The notes beneath the pieces were generated by a model. That model ran no database searches. It saw nothing but the letters and a program-made list of their open reading frames with translations, and had not been told where the DNA came from. A stretch of DNA of 64,000 nt from Cymbidium sinense (lineage: Eukaryota > Streptophyta > Magnoliopsida > Asparagales > Orchidaceae): assembly GCA_021442155.1 (NCBI GenBank), contig CM038214.1, positions 48,490,703 through 48,554,702 of the forward strand, given 5' to 3'. Position 1 is the stretch's first letter, and the number at the start of each line of letters is the position of its first letter. The position numbers were made by a program, and so were the translations under genes. Below, one piece after another: positions 24,426 through 37,380 of this stretch.

Positions 24426-27400
24426 CTTCTTTTGGCTAATTGGAAGGTGCATACTCCAAGGCTTCATATGGTGCATAAGGTTGAATCTTAGGACCAATGC
24501 TTATCCTAATCCCCATAATAATAATTCCAAAATCCTATTTATATAAATTTTTACATGAAAAGAAAATGTGGAAATCTAACTAACACTTGTAAAATAAAGG
24601 TTAGCTAAAACATACCACACAAATCTCAAGCGTGTACATTGGACTTATCACCCACACATGGGTGACTAAGTTCACTTGGCCTATGGATTGTGCTTAGGGG
24701 TATAAAGCATTTGCAAGTAAAAGCATTTATATTTTTATTTATGATAGCGCCCCTTAAGCACAATCCCCTGCAGAAAAGAATAGGTAGACTAAGCACATCC
24801 TACCATTCATTCTATGAGCATACACCCTAACATCCAATCTAAAACATATATCACAAAACAAAACATAACATCAAACCATACACACCCAACCTAAGGCTAG
24901 AAGGTGACTTAGGCTAATGTGTGTGCTTTGAAGGTTTGTGTGGTATGCTTAGCTATGGCTTTAAGTTCAAAATTTCTAAGTGTGAAGAACATGTTCAACT
25001 TAGAAGAGGGTTTCATTTAAGTTGTTTAAATGTTTTGGGTTGATTTTATTTCATGTTTTGATTTGGTTTAAGTAGATCCTACAATTAATTACTAAGTTAT
25101 GAAGAGAGGGAAAGAGAATAGAACCTCTCTTTCCTTCCCTAACCTAAGTAATTTCTAAAGTAGATTCACATTTTAGTTTCATTTAGGTGAATGTTTTTAT
25201 TACATATTTTGATTAATCCTACATTTAGATAATACTCTAAACAAACCTATTCACAAAGAAAGGCATTTTAAGATTAAATAAAATGAATCAAAACTCACAT
25301 AACACACATTACTTCATTTTTTTCCCAACATATATAACATGCACATGGACGGACTCTAAGCATATCTATACATGCAAATGAAAGTTTTTAACACACTTTA
25401 TGATGCATGCTAAGTAATCAATTTAAGGAAATTTAAGAGTTGAATATGCATGATTTTTTTCTTAAGCAAAAGAAGGGTTTTCCTTATCCAAATTCTCACA
25501 TACATACATGAAAGTAAGAAAGGCATAAGTGAGTATAGTGTCATTGTTAACAAGAGGTGTAAGGTACAAGACCTACTTAGGGCTACTTAAAGGCTCACAA
25601 CCTCATGATTGTCTAGACTAATATACCACTTTCCTTAAATACAAATATGTATATAAAAGAAAAAAAATAGAAAAAGAAAATGCAAAAGTTGTTTAATGGA
25701 TTCATTTTATCTTATGCAATTTATGCATGCAAGTATAGGCACCCTTCTTAGGTGATAGCAAAGGAATGAATATGGTATAGAATTAAGTAAGTGTTGGGTT
25801 CTTTTCAAATGAACCCTACATCTTACCAACTACTATTCAAAACTATGCTAACATAAGAAAGAAAGGAAACCTATACTAAGCATGACTTTATAATCTATCA
25901 CATGCAAACTTATAATTAAGGCATAAGTAGAACACTTTCGAATTTGGTATTTGACTTATGTATTTTGAAAATAATTTGTATTTAGTAGTGAGCCACTCAT
26001 ATTTCTGCTTTAGCCAACACATGCAAATTTGACATAAAGTAAAAAAAATTCATTTTAAAATTTGAATTTCAAAATTATGAATACATGAAATCAGATGGCA
26101 TATAACTTAACATGTTGGTGAAAGATTCAAAGTAATGAAAGCATGCAAACAAACTCACTTCACTTAAATCCTAAAGACATTCCAACATAATAAGAAAATT
26201 TAGAATAAATCAAATTGAATTTCATAGTAATTTTTGTTTAGTTTGAAATTTGATTTAATTTTGAAAGGTGAGATGAGTTTCCTATTCATAACCCATTACC
26301 ACATGTGTTTGAACTTTTGTTTAATTTTTAGGTAATTAGATCCATTTTTATGTGTTGATTAGGTTAAGGTATGAATTAAGTAGCTTAATTAACCCTTATC
26401 TACACCACCTTAGAAGAATCAACTAGATAATTATAAGCCAATGGGATGACATAAAACCCACAAGGAATTTAAATTTGTAATGCACCTAATAATGCAAAGG
26501 CCTAATCCAATTTGGCTCATGATTAAAAGTTAATTAAGTTAATAGGTTTAGCTTAAGTAATTTCAAAAAACCCTTTCACACATGTGGATTGGGTTTTAAT
26601 TTCCTTAACTGAACTTAGGTTATTAAACACCTAAGCATCTATCCAAAGTAGATTAATTAAGTTCTAAAACTTTTTAGAATTTTTAGAAATTTATTAAGGG
26701 GATAATTAATGAATTAACCCTTAAGTAAGAGGAGATTAAGGAGAGAAGAGGGGGTTTAGGGAATAGCTTAGGAAAAATACTCCAAAAATATTCCATAAAT
26801 CTCCTACTCATTGGATCTGACCTTAATCAACCCCAATCATAGGTTAAAATCACTAATCATATTCTAATTTTGCTTAATTACATAAGAAGGGTAATTAAGG
26901 AAACCATATGCAATTACTCTAATCAAGCCCTCAATAAATCCCAAAAAAATTATGGGAGTAGAAGTCATCCCCTAAAACTTACCCAAGAAATGTGATATTA
27001 ATTAGAAGATTAATTTAAAAGTAATTAACAAAATGCACTTTCTAATAAAACCCAAATTCAGAGAAAATCATAATTTAAAACTCATCAATATTAATTTTAA
27101 AATTTTTTAAGTTGAATTATCTATCCATACGATTTTATTTCATATTTTTCTAAATTTTCTAGCAAGAGTTATGAATTTTTGAAGTTCTCTAAGTGAATTA
27201 GGAATTAATTAATGCATTTTATTAATCCCTAAATAATCCTTGGTTCACAATGCAATGCATGGCGGTGGGGTTCAGCGCCCTTTACACACATCCCACCGTG
27301 AGGGGGTCACTTAACTTATCGCCTCATGGATGGCGGTGGCAGCATAATCCTCTATCGTCTGATCAAAGATCAGATGACTAAGGATCCCCCTGCAATTTAC

Positions 27401-28539
27401 AAAGGATAAACAGATATCTAAATGTGCTAAATAATTTTAACCATCCATCTATAATGCATGGATGGATGGATGAGATCATCCAAGTTCTTCCCCTTGATTA
27501 ATAGAGATCGTCCATGATCAAGTGGAAGATCCAAGCTAGATCTAGCATGGAATCAAACCAAATTCAACACACACCATCTAAAGATAGAGCGACAAATCCA
27601 ATGGTCAAAAATCGATGGCGTAAAAATTTCTTTCACAAAGCTCCACACCACATTGAGGTCAGTGATCGAAAAATCCCATACCTAGTCGGAGGTGATCATC
27701 AATGCTCGATTCCCTTGGAGAAGCCTCACCTTGTTAAGACGAAGCCCTGGTGGGAGTATGAGCACTTGAGGTTGAGTAGATTAATGTATGGACCAACTCC
27801 TCCTTGCTTGAGCTTCGACTTTGATCCAAATTTATCCTTCCTTGCTGTGGGAACTCCAATAGAAGCTTAGGTGCACTCGACTTAGCTCCTAGATGAAGTG
27901 TTTAAGAGCAATTGGAAGGCAATTAAGTTAGTAAAACATTGGCTAATGGTTAGAGCTCCCCTATTTTTGCACTTTGCCAAATCAAGAAATGGGGAATTAT
28001 AATCCTCTCTAAAAAGCTTGGGAGTTCTCTCTGTTGATGATTTCTCTGAGTTCTTTAGCTTCAATCGATAGAGGGCAAGTGAGAATTGAATTGAATTAGG
28101 GAGTATATCTCCCTTGAAGGATCAAATGAGCAATGCTCTTTCCATTTTGATCCAATTGGTCATTGGGAGGGTTGTTTGATTATTTTGAGTGTGCACATCG
28201 TTTTGATCCAAGGAGTGGATTGCCAACCTCCCATGTGCTTGAATTTGAGCTTGAGAGGAGTTTGAAAATTGAATTTTAAGCTGGGGTCGTTTGGTCTAGG
28301 GACCAAATGGGCTGATCCAAACCCATTGGGTTGGATGCACCACTCATCAATATGTCCCCTTGAGCTTTTAGGAAAGCCTCTAGTGAATGTGAAGAGGGTA
28401 TGACCAAATTACCTATGGGTTAGGCAAAAATTTGTTCTATGGCCTAGGGGTAGGATGGTCATTTTGCTATTTTTTCCACTTTGGACATGTTGGGTGGGTA
28501 TGTGGAAACTAGGTTTTTCCAAGTTTCATTAATTTGAAA

Positions 28540-30560
28540 TCCATTTGATAGAGTTTTGCTCATGTTGACCCATTTAGGTCAAAATGGGTCAACTTGGGTC
28601 AAGTTGACCAATAGGTCAAATTTGGTTAAACCAAGGGTTGGGTCAAGTTCATATGACCATTTGAAATGTCTTGGTGGCTTTGGTTTGATTTAATTTGGTA
28701 TATATTTGATTTTGGCTCATATGACTACATTTAGGTCAAATGGGTCAAGTTGACCTATTTGACCCATTTGACCTATTTGAGGTAGGTCAAGGGTAGGTTT
28801 AGGTTAGGTTAGTCATATGGAGTGGATTGGTATCTTTATTTCCAATCAATTTGGGTTAAGTTCAATTTTTTGCTCAACATGACCCCTTTAGGTCATGTTG
28901 GGTCTAAGGTTAATTGGGCTAGGTTGGGTCTAGTTGGCCAATTGAGGCTTTAGTCAAGTTCCACAAGTGATTTGGAATGGAAATGATCCATTGGTTCCAA
29001 TTAATTTGGCTTAGATCAAGCTTTGATACATTTTGACCCTTTAGGTCAAAATGGGTCAACTTGGGTCAAGTGAGCCAATTGGGCTAGGTTAGGCTCAAAT
29101 GTTGGCTTGGTCAAGTTCAAACATAGGTCATGAGTGAACTTAGATTAATGGTTTCAATCAATTTGGCCTATGGTGGAATTTGGCTATGTAAGGTTTCATT
29201 TTGGGTTAAGTGTTGACTTGGTCAATACTTAGGTTTAACTTGGCTTGACCCAATTTGATTGATTGATCATCCCATGATGATTGTTGATTATGATGAGAGG
29301 TAAATATGAGTTTGGTTCAATCCAATTTGGTTAGGTCAAAATTTGCCTCATAAGGGTACTTTAGATCACTTTGGGTCAAGTGAGCCTAAGTGGGTCAAAT
29401 GGCTTGGTCAAAGCTTGTTTTGAAGTTGGTTGATCTTGTACATGGACTCATGATTGAAATATAAATCCATTTACAAGTGGTTTGAAGTCAAATGGGTTTT
29501 GATCCATTTGAAAATTTCATATTCAAAGGAAGAATATGAAAGGGTTTTGGGTTTGATTTTTGATTTGGGTTTTGATTGAAAGATTGAAGTTTGGATTTAT
29601 ATATGAGCTCATGATTGTAGGATTGATTGAACCATGAGAGAAAATCAAGGGTTTGGCTTGATTTGAAAGTGATTTGGCTAAGTTCAAGATTTTGACTTGA
29701 AAGGCTTATATTGGATTTTGAATGGATTTGAGTTTGATTTTGGAATTGGTTTTGATTGTTTGAATTTATATTTCATTTATATATGTGAATATAAATGAGA
29801 ATATAAATGAATCATGAGAGAATTTCAAGGATTTGAAGTGGTTTAATCATGATTTAGGTTAAATCCATTAAAGAAATTTAAAGGATTTAAGGAAATTTTT
29901 AAATTGAAATTTAATTTTGAATTGGATTGGATTGATTTATATTTATATTTCATTTATATATGAGAATATAAATGAGAATACAAATAAGTTTTGAGAAAAT
30001 CCCATGAGTTTGAATAGGTTTGATCATGATTTAGGTTAAATCCATTAAAGGAATTTAAAGGATTTAAAGGAGTTTTAAATTGGAATTTAATTTTTTGGAT
30101 TTGATTTGTTGATTGATATTTATATTTCATTTATATATATGAATATAAATGTGAATATAAATAAGTTTGAGAAAATCCCATGAGTTTGAATAGGTTTTGA
30201 TCAAGATTTAGGTTAAATCCATTAAAGGGAATTTAAAGGATTTAAGGAAAATTTCATGAATTGATTTTGAATTTTGAATTTGATTTGATGGGTTTAAATT
30301 TATATTTCATTTATATATGTGCATATAAATGAAAATATAAATAAGGTATGAGAAAATATCAAAGGTTTGAATACGTTTGAATCATGATTTTGGTTAAGTC
30401 CTTAAGGGAAAATTAAGGACTTAAGCAAAATTTGGACTTAGGATATTTTGATGGATTTTGATCATGGGTTTCAATCATAGATTTCAATCATGGAGTTCAA
30501 TCATGGAATTGATTTGAGTTTGGAGAAAATCAATTAAGATTGATTTGGAGTTTGACTTGG
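28540..30560 (+). repeat. GGGTCAA/TTGACC-rich tract with ~178-bp tandem subunits in segment B
   Basis: Same composition as 20,640-22,250. Between about 29,590 and 30,440 four subunits align on TTTCATTTA at 29,771, 29,948, 30,125 and 30,305 (spacing 177-180 bp). Each continues with TATAAATGAGAATATAAAT-like sequence and GGTTAAATCCATTAAAG. A holds three such subunits and B four, and the B set is more homogeneous. Confidence 0.8.
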
Positions 30561-30789
30561 AGGAAGGAAGGTGAGGAAAGGTTTAAGCTAAGGGTAGGGA
30601 AGTTTTCCTAACACCCCTAAGGCATGACCTATTCCTATGGCTAACTCTTCTAAGTCTCTAGGGCTAGGTTGGAGTATCCACCTAATCAATAGATGTGTCT
30701 TAAGACTAAGGAACTCTTAAAGTCTAAGAGGAGTCCTATGCCTAAGATGGAGGGGTTGAGAGCTCATTATAAAAATGAGGTCAACACTC

Positions 30790-31690
30790 CCTCAAAATCA
30801 ATATGTCTATTCTCCCAAACTTGGCCAAAGTTTAAAAATAAAAGAAAAAGAAAAAGAAAAAGAAAGAGAAAAAGAAAAAGGAAAGAGAAGAGAAAATGAA
30901 AATGAAATAAAAGGGAGTAAAAATAGACATAGAGGAGGAAGTGGAGCCTTACATTAGGTTCCACCCACATTTTCTTACTCCATTTGAACATATGGGTAGG
31001 ATGACCAAACCTCCACCAGAAAGATGAAGAGGGCAGTTAGGAGGCAATCCGAGGGGTGAAAAACCTCTTTATTGGCCACCCAATAGAAGATATGTCCCAT
31101 CTACCAGGAGTACACCTGTTATCCATATAGACATAAAATCTAGTTCATAGGATGAGTCTTATATAATTAACACACCAACCAGCTCTTCTCAGTAGTAGAT
31201 TCCTTTGGAGGTGACACTTGAGCCTGATAGCAATGAAGATCAGGCTCCAAAGCAAAGCATAAGTGTATCCAAGTCTATATGTGAAATAGTTGGGAATCTT
31301 AGCTTTAACCCAACTTTCCTCTCAAAAGGTAAGTGGTTGGTAGTTTAAGACTTTCTAGGAGCATCATCCTCAAGTCAAGAAGTTGATGTAGAACTTGAGG
31401 ATGATTCATATAAAGATTTAATAGAATTACTTTTTTTGGTACTTTCCTTGTGTTCATAATTTAGCAAAGAAATGGTTAATCCCATATACTTGGTCAAAGC
31501 ACAAGTCAGATTACTTGAAAGAATATGGAAGAATAAATGCAAAAGCTCTCAATCAAGACCTAGACTAGGATTTGGTATAATGAGTCCAGTCGATGATAAT
31601 GATTACTGCATAGTCATCACCAATTATTTGGAATCTGATAGGTTTTTTTTTTCAAATCACACTAACTCATATTAAGAGCTATCCTTATAA
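30790..31690 (+). pseudogene. Gypsy pre-RT region with (AAAAAG)n microsatellite
   Basis: Host Gypsy coding resumes after segment B. Positions 30,833-30,900 are an (AAAAAG)-type microsatellite that encodes only Lys/Arg repeats. Downstream frames include RMGRMTKPPPERRRGQLG (about 30,985-31,040) and, at 31,472-31,675, a piece beginning MVNPIYLVKAQV with RPRLGFG. This is the variable proline- and charge-rich stretch between protease and RT in Tat-lineage elements, so the assignment rests mainly on position. Stops and frame changes are frequent. Confidence 0.55.
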
Positions 31691-32560
31691 ACTTTAGATG
31701 ATCTAGATTATTTTGAAGTCAAAGATGCACTGCCAGAGTTCGAAGAAGAGATCAAGTCAACCATCGATGAGCTTAACAAAATCAACTTAGGAATTGAAGA
31801 AGATCCACGCCTGACATACATCAGTTCTTTGTTGAATGAAATTGAAACCAATGACTTAGTTAGGCTATTGATTGAGTTTAAGGACTACTTTATAGGGAGT
31901 TATGAAGAGATGCTTGGATTGGCTCCTCACGTAGTGGTCCATAAACTAGCAATAGAGCCTACTGCTAACCCTATCAAGCAAGCTCTTAGATGCATGTGAT
32001 TAGACATAGAACAAGAGGTCATTTATGAAGTCAAGAAACAGATTGATGTTGGCTTCATCCGAAGAGAAAAATACCCTACCTGGTTAGCCAACGTCATCCC
32101 AATTAAGATAAAGAATGACCAAATTCACATATGCATCAATTTTAGGGATTTAAATAAGGCATGTCTAAAAGATGAATTTCCACCACCAATCCGAGAGCTG
32201 ATGGTGGACATTGCTTCATCTCATGCAATCTTCTCTTTCATGGATGGCTCATCTAGATATAATCAAATAAAGATGGCCCTTGAAGATGAAAGAAACACTA
32301 CTTTTAGAACCCCGATCGAATCTATTGCTATAAGGTCATGCCTTTCAGCCTTAAAAATGCTGGTGCTACATACCAGGGGGCTATGACTCGAATCTTTAAT
32401 GAACTCATTAATCATCAAGTTGAGTGCTATGTCAATGATCTCATGATCAAAAGTAAAGAAAAGGAAGAACATCTCTTTGACTTAAGAGTAGTTTTTGAAT
32501 AGTTAAGATAATTTAACCTCAAAAAGAACCACCTGAAGTGTACATTCAAGTAGCTTCAGA
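31691..32560 (+). pseudogene. Gypsy reverse transcriptase, broken (YVND)
   Basis: The + strand reads through acidic leader sequence (EEEIKSTIDELNKINLG, EDPRLTYISSLL) into RT: EFKDYFIGSYEEMLGL, then after a stop at 31,999 the palm/fingers VGFIRREKYPTWLANVIPI, ICINFRDLNKAC and FSFMDGSSRYNQI. A frame change near 32,320 precedes MPFSLKNAGATYQ, and the catalytic box reads CYVNDLMIKSK at about 32,428-32,460. The second-strand aspartate pair YVDD is YVND here, a single G-to-A change, so the enzyme is inactive even apart from the breaks. The family is Ty3-Gypsy; the neighbouring dual RNase H supports the Tat lineage. Confidence 0.88.
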
Positions 32561-33760
32561 GAAATTCCTTGGGTTTATTATAAGATAATAGGGAAACAAA
32601 ATCAATCTGGAGAATATAAATGTGCTATTAGAAATGCCACCCCCTAAAATTTAACTCAACTTAGATCATTCCAAGGGTGGTTGGCATATCTAAGCTGCTT
32701 TATATACCAACCTATGAAGATGTCAGCCATTCTCAACACTTGTTAAAAAGGATGCCAAGTTTAAGTTGGATGACAAGTGTGAGCATGCCTTTAAAGACAT
32801 CAAGCATTACCTAAAGACACTATCAGTTCTGTTAGCCTCTATCCGAGCAAGCTACTCATACTTTACATTGCTACGTTAGATGACTCCCTTTGTGCTTTGT
32901 TGGCCCAAGCTAATGATGAAGGGAAGGAAAATGCACTCTACTACCTTAGCCATCGTCTAATCCCTACTGAGGCTAATTATCCACCCAATGAAGCATTGCC
33001 TAACTTTAATCTTTGCATCCCAAAAGCTACAACACTACATGCTTCCTCATATGGTGAACTTAATCTCTAGGATTAATCCACTATAGTATCTCATGAAATG
33101 ATCAATGCTATCCAGATGGTTGGCACGATGGTCCATGATCCTCTCACAATTTGACATTACCTTCATACCCCTCCATGCGATGAAAGGATAAGGGCTAGCA
33201 AATTTCATGGCAGCACCCCCACTTCTTGCTAACTCTCCACTTAGTGATGATCTCCCCAATGAACAAATCATGAACATAGGAGATACTAGCATTCACTATT
33301 GGGAGATACTTTGATTATCGCTTTCTCGAAGAGGAGAAGAACCATAATCTAATATTCCGGAAAGGCGGGGGTAGGAATAGTTCTCTTAACTCACGGACGT
33401 GATGTGATGAGATTCTCATATCATCAGTCCAATCCTTGCACCAACAACAAAGCCGAATACGAGGCTCTGATTATCAGTTCGAAGTTAGCCATTACTCTAA
33501 GCATCCAGAACATCAACATCTTCAAGGATTCTCAGCCAATTATTAACAAAATCGTTGGGACCTATAAGGTTATAAAGCCCAAGTTCCATCACTACCATAA
33601 GTACACTATGAAGTTATTGGCCCAAATCCTTGAGGTTACCATTTATAAAATTCCTTAAGGAGAGAACGCTACAGTATATGCTTTAGCCAAGCTTGCCAAG
33701 GAGTTGACATGTCCAAAGGATGAGTCTATATCAATAAAGGTCTAAAATAAACAAGTCTTA
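32561..33760 (+). pseudogene. Gypsy RNase H region including archaeal-type RNase H
   Basis: Positions 32,640-33,050 contain shifted pieces of the RT-linked RNase H (for example FKDIKHYLK and a YYLSH-like box near 32,940). From about 33,365 a second RNase H reads GGVGIVLLTHGRDV, then NNKAEYEALIISSKLA, FKDSQPIINKIVGTYKV and a DALAKLA-like end (ALAKLAKEL) at 33,680-33,705. An additional archaeal-type RNase H between RNase H and integrase is a hallmark of Tat-lineage elements. Catalytic positions are partly recognisable: the glutamate of KAEYEA and the aspartate of KDSQ are present. The domain is split by a stop at 33,657. Confidence 0.8.
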
Positions 33761-35040
33761 TCCCTTATTTATATTGAACTCATCAAAAAGTACTCTCTTG
33801 ATGGGGAGGTTTCCATTGCCAAGAAGGATGAGGAGTTAGATTGGAGGCAACCACACATAGATTACCTACAAGAGAAGTCTCAAGTCCATCAGATGAAGCA
33901 AAGAGCACTTTCCTATGCTCTTATGGATGGTGTCTTATGCTAGCGATCTTTTGATTATCTGTGGTTATGTTGTTTAAATAAGCATGAAGCCCATAAGATC
34001 ATGACTGAGGAACACTAAGGATTATGTGGAGCCAACCAATCCAATCTGAAGATGAAAGCTAAGATCAAGAGATTAGGATACTACTGGCCATCGATGATCA
34101 AAGATTGCATGGATACAATTAAGTGATGCCACCAAGTCAAATACACAGTGTGGTCCTATACCAATCACCCAACATTCTACATCTTACATTGGCCTCATGG
34201 CCATTCGAGTGCTGGGGTACCGACATAGTGGGTCTGATTGATCCTCCTTCTTCCAAGGGTCATCGGTTCATCTTAGCTACTCGACTACTTTTCAATGGGC
34301 AAAGGTGATTCCTTAGAGAGGTCACTCTCGGCATGTCTCCAATTTTTAGGAACCATATCGTATATAGGTTGAGTGCCTCGATGAATTATATCTAATGGTA
34401 ATGGTACATTTAAGAACTGAGATCAACAACTTTGCCGGAGACACAACATAGATTGGAGATATTCTACCATCAACTACCTGAGGGAAAATGACTTAGTAGA
34501 AACCTTCAACAAAACTCTCATCTTGCTAAGAAGACACTCAACAATAGCGATAGTGGCATGAGAAATTAGTGAAGCCTTGTTGGCCTACAGCACCACATAT
34601 ACAACTCCAACTCAATCTACTCCTTTCTCCTTATTGTATGGGTCTGAAGCCATTATACCATTAAAAGTCCATCTCTCATCACTAAGGATAGCTGTGGGTA
34701 GGAAGATGACAATAGAGTAGAATGCCAAGTTGCAGTTAGAAGAGCTTGAAGGTTTGGAGGAGAGACACCTGTGAGCATGCCAAAACCTCAAGTTGTACAA
34801 AGCTAAAATGATTCAAGCTAACAACAAGTTGGTCTATCCAAGTGCTTTTTAAATAAGAGAGCTTATTTTAGTTCTAAAGAGACTGATTATTGCCTGTCAT
34901 AAGATGGGAGGCAAGTTTGAACCCACATAGGAAGGTCCTTTAGCCATATAGAAGGCCTAGCAATGAGGATCTTATCAGCTTATTAACCATAAGGGAGAGC
35001 ACCATATGCTTCCAATCAATGAGCTCTAATTGAAGAAATA
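33761..35040 (+). pseudogene. Gypsy integrase, broken
   Basis: The zinc-binding HHCC region spans about 33,970-34,140 (KHEAHKIMTEEH, then CHQVKY; the first cysteine of the pair appears lost to a TGA at 34,123). The core begins with FECWGTDIVGLIDPPSSKGH at 34,205-34,265, which includes the first catalytic aspartate. Frames shift at 34,290 and again before the C-terminal part. That part is recognisable from 34,560 to 34,700 (LLAYSTTYTTPTQSTPFSLLYGSEAI) and then by IQANNKLVYPSAF, KMGGKFEPT.EGPLAI and a final LKKYY at about 35,030. This marks the end of the polyprotein. No 3' PPT is obvious. Confidence 0.85.
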
Positions 35041-37380
35041 TTATAAAATCATGTTTGAAAATAATTATCATCAATGAAAATTTCATTTCGAATTCAATCT
35101 CTTCTATGTCGTAAGTATTCTTGTTTGCGAATCCACCATGATGTGTTTAGGGTAGGTGCAAGGAACTCGAGAAGCATCCTATCCTTCATTGAAACAACAC
35201 AAATATAAACTACAATCAAACATATAAAACAAACACATATCTTTTATCTCGGGCTACTCTAAGTTGAGATAATGCCCCACTCACTCACTCAGTACTCTAG
35301 GTCGTGTTACCACGCTAGTGTGTCACCCAGTGGTGTTCTTGCTTTGGAGGATGTAAGTCTACTATGCTTTCCTTCCTTACTTGCCACTGCACACCAATGA
35401 GCACCTTGTTAGTTTGGTAGGCCTTAATGGCCGTAATAGCTACCTCATGTTGGCTTTGTTTAAGAGGATGTGAGTCTACTACCCTTTCTTCTTGGATTAG
35501 CCTTCGTGCACTGACTAGGTCGATTATATTTGAGGTTTAAGATAAGTCCCCTAGTGGATCCTTCCCTCCTGACTGCGTCAAGTATAGGTCCAGTCCTTGC
35601 TCGGGGCTCCCTACTTAGTAGTCACTCTAGGTCAGATAATATCTATCCTACCAATGATAAACTATCTCAATAATCAATTCCACTTAGAAAGTTGTTGGCC
35701 TACATGCTTTCTTTCTAGATTGATCACTGCATACCGATGGGCACCTTAGGTTGGTTGGTTCTCACTATGCTAACTGATAAACCACTCATGCTAATGGATA
35801 CACCTTAGGTTGGTTGGTTCTCGCACCTTAGGGTACACCACTCATGGCAGATGTAAGTTTTCCATGCTTTCTCATTGAGTTGGCCACCGTACACCTATAG
35901 GCTTTCTTTTACAGGGCTCAGGATAATGCCCCTAGTAGCACCTTCCTTGTGGGAACTATATTTGGATCATATCCTTTACAACCCCATTTAGACACTACCT
36001 GGGTTACTATCGAATTAGATAGTCCCCTTTCATAGTAACTAGCCCTATGGTTAGAGAATCCATCATGTGGATGTGCAGATTCTCCCTTGGTCCAATAAAT
36101 CTAAGATAGGTTAAGGCCTACATAGCCCCTTCTCAGTGTGGTCCCTTGCACACCAATAGGGTCCATACAACCATATAAACAAAATATATATTCACTTATG
36201 GATTAGGAGAACACCCCTAGTAGTACCTTTTCCTAAGCAAGTATCCTATCTTTAGGGCAGTGTTAGCAAAACTCCCTATAGGAATCACTTGGCTACTCTC
36301 GAGTTAATACAAGTCCCCAACAGCATTCACTTAATAGTCGCCCCTAAGTCGGGTCAATTTGTTGTGCTACCAACAGGTCACCCCAGCGGTTATTCCCTAC
36401 TTTAGAAGATGTAAGTCGACTATGCTTTTTTTCAAGCAAAGTAGTTGCACACTGAAAGGCAACCCCTTAGGTTTGCTAGCTCTACCCCACATCTAGTAGA
36501 CTATCCCTTTAGATTTATAAATCTGAGATAGGACAAGTTTGATATAGCCCCTTCTCTGTGGGTCCATCGCACACTGACATCGTCCATAAATTAAATCTAT
36601 CAAATTTGACTGAGCTCACATCCCTAGCAGATATGCCTTCAATTCAAAAGCAAACTAAGCCAAAATAACTATATCAAATCACATAAAATTAAGATAAAAA
36701 TAATCTTGACTACCTTTGAGTTGACATAAGTCCCTAGTGGCATTCACTCAGTAGTCACCCTAGGTTAGGTTTGATTTATTGTGCATCGACAAGTCACCCC
36801 AGCTGTTGATCCTCACTTTGGAAGATGTAAGTCTGCTACACCTTCTTCCTAGCATAGCCGTTGCACACTGAAAGGCAAAATTAAACCAACTCCTCTAGTT
36901 GAGTCTAAATCAAAGAACTCCAACCAAACTCTTATTCCCAGCGGATACATCCCAAAACAAATCTATGAAATCAAACTAAAATCCCAATTCCCAGTGGCTA
37001 GCCTGAACTTGCTTCCCCAGTGGAAACTTCATATACCCGATCCCCAGTAGACTGGAGCCCATATCTCTTTCAGATATGCCTCCACATCAATTAAAATAAA
37101 ATAAATTAAAGTTGATTCAATCTTAATCCCTAGTGGATTATAGATTCTTATCCCCAGTAGATCTTCTTTCCACAAATCATATAATCAAATCAAATTCAAA
37201 CCTTATCCCCAATAGATTTTCTTCTTCTATGACCTTGACATAGACTCCTCACATGTCATGTCCAATGCATGTGTGATCCCCTAGTAGATCTCCCTCCATT
37301 TCCTTGACATGGAATTCTCATCAAATCTTATTTCTTCTCTTATTCACACCTTTAATACATCAACCAAAAGCCTAATAATG
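35041..37380 (+). repeat. Post-integrase non-coding region with ~420-bp degenerate repeats
   Basis: About 2.3 kb, more GC-balanced than its surroundings, with no ORF of note. Recurring words (TAGTGGCATTCACT.A.TAGTC, GTCACCCCAG, GAAGATGTAAGTC, GCACACTGA.AGGCA) define diverged copies, best seen starting near 36,310 and 36,730. Fainter ones lie around 35,270-35,760. The last part is rich in CCCCAGT.GA. It lies where a Tat element would have its 3' UTR or LTR, so I infer it is element-derived, but LTR boundaries are not visible. Confidence 0.6.

Larger units (their letters stand above)
22880..30790 (+). repeat. Segment B: ~7.9-kb non-coding repeat, colinear with segment A
   Basis: The partner of segment A in the same orientation, separated from it by only about 400 bp of Gypsy coding. 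The longest ORF is 118 codons (27,514-27,870, +). It has no family I recognise and its equivalent in A (around 19,690-20,170) is interrupted, so I do not treat it as a gene. A pyrimidine microsatellite lies at 24,365-24,425. No TG...CA ends with matching target duplications could be identified, although both copies end in GGTCAACA. The nature of the segment stays open: solo LTR, large non-autonomous element or duplication. Confidence 0.75.

Noticed and set aside
27514..27870. 118-codon ORF in segment B as a gene
   Set aside because: No recognisable domain, and the colinear part of segment A is interrupted. No conservation supports it.
14880..30790. Segments A and B as the two LTRs of one element
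   Set aside because: The 400 bp between them is Gypsy coding that continues, in order, the pieces lying outside A and B, and no TG..CA/target-duplication pair was found. Not fully excluded.
30833..30991. Lys/Arg-rich and Phe/Leu-rich ORFs around 30,700-30,990
   Set aside because: They translate an (AAAAAG)n microsatellite in both directions.
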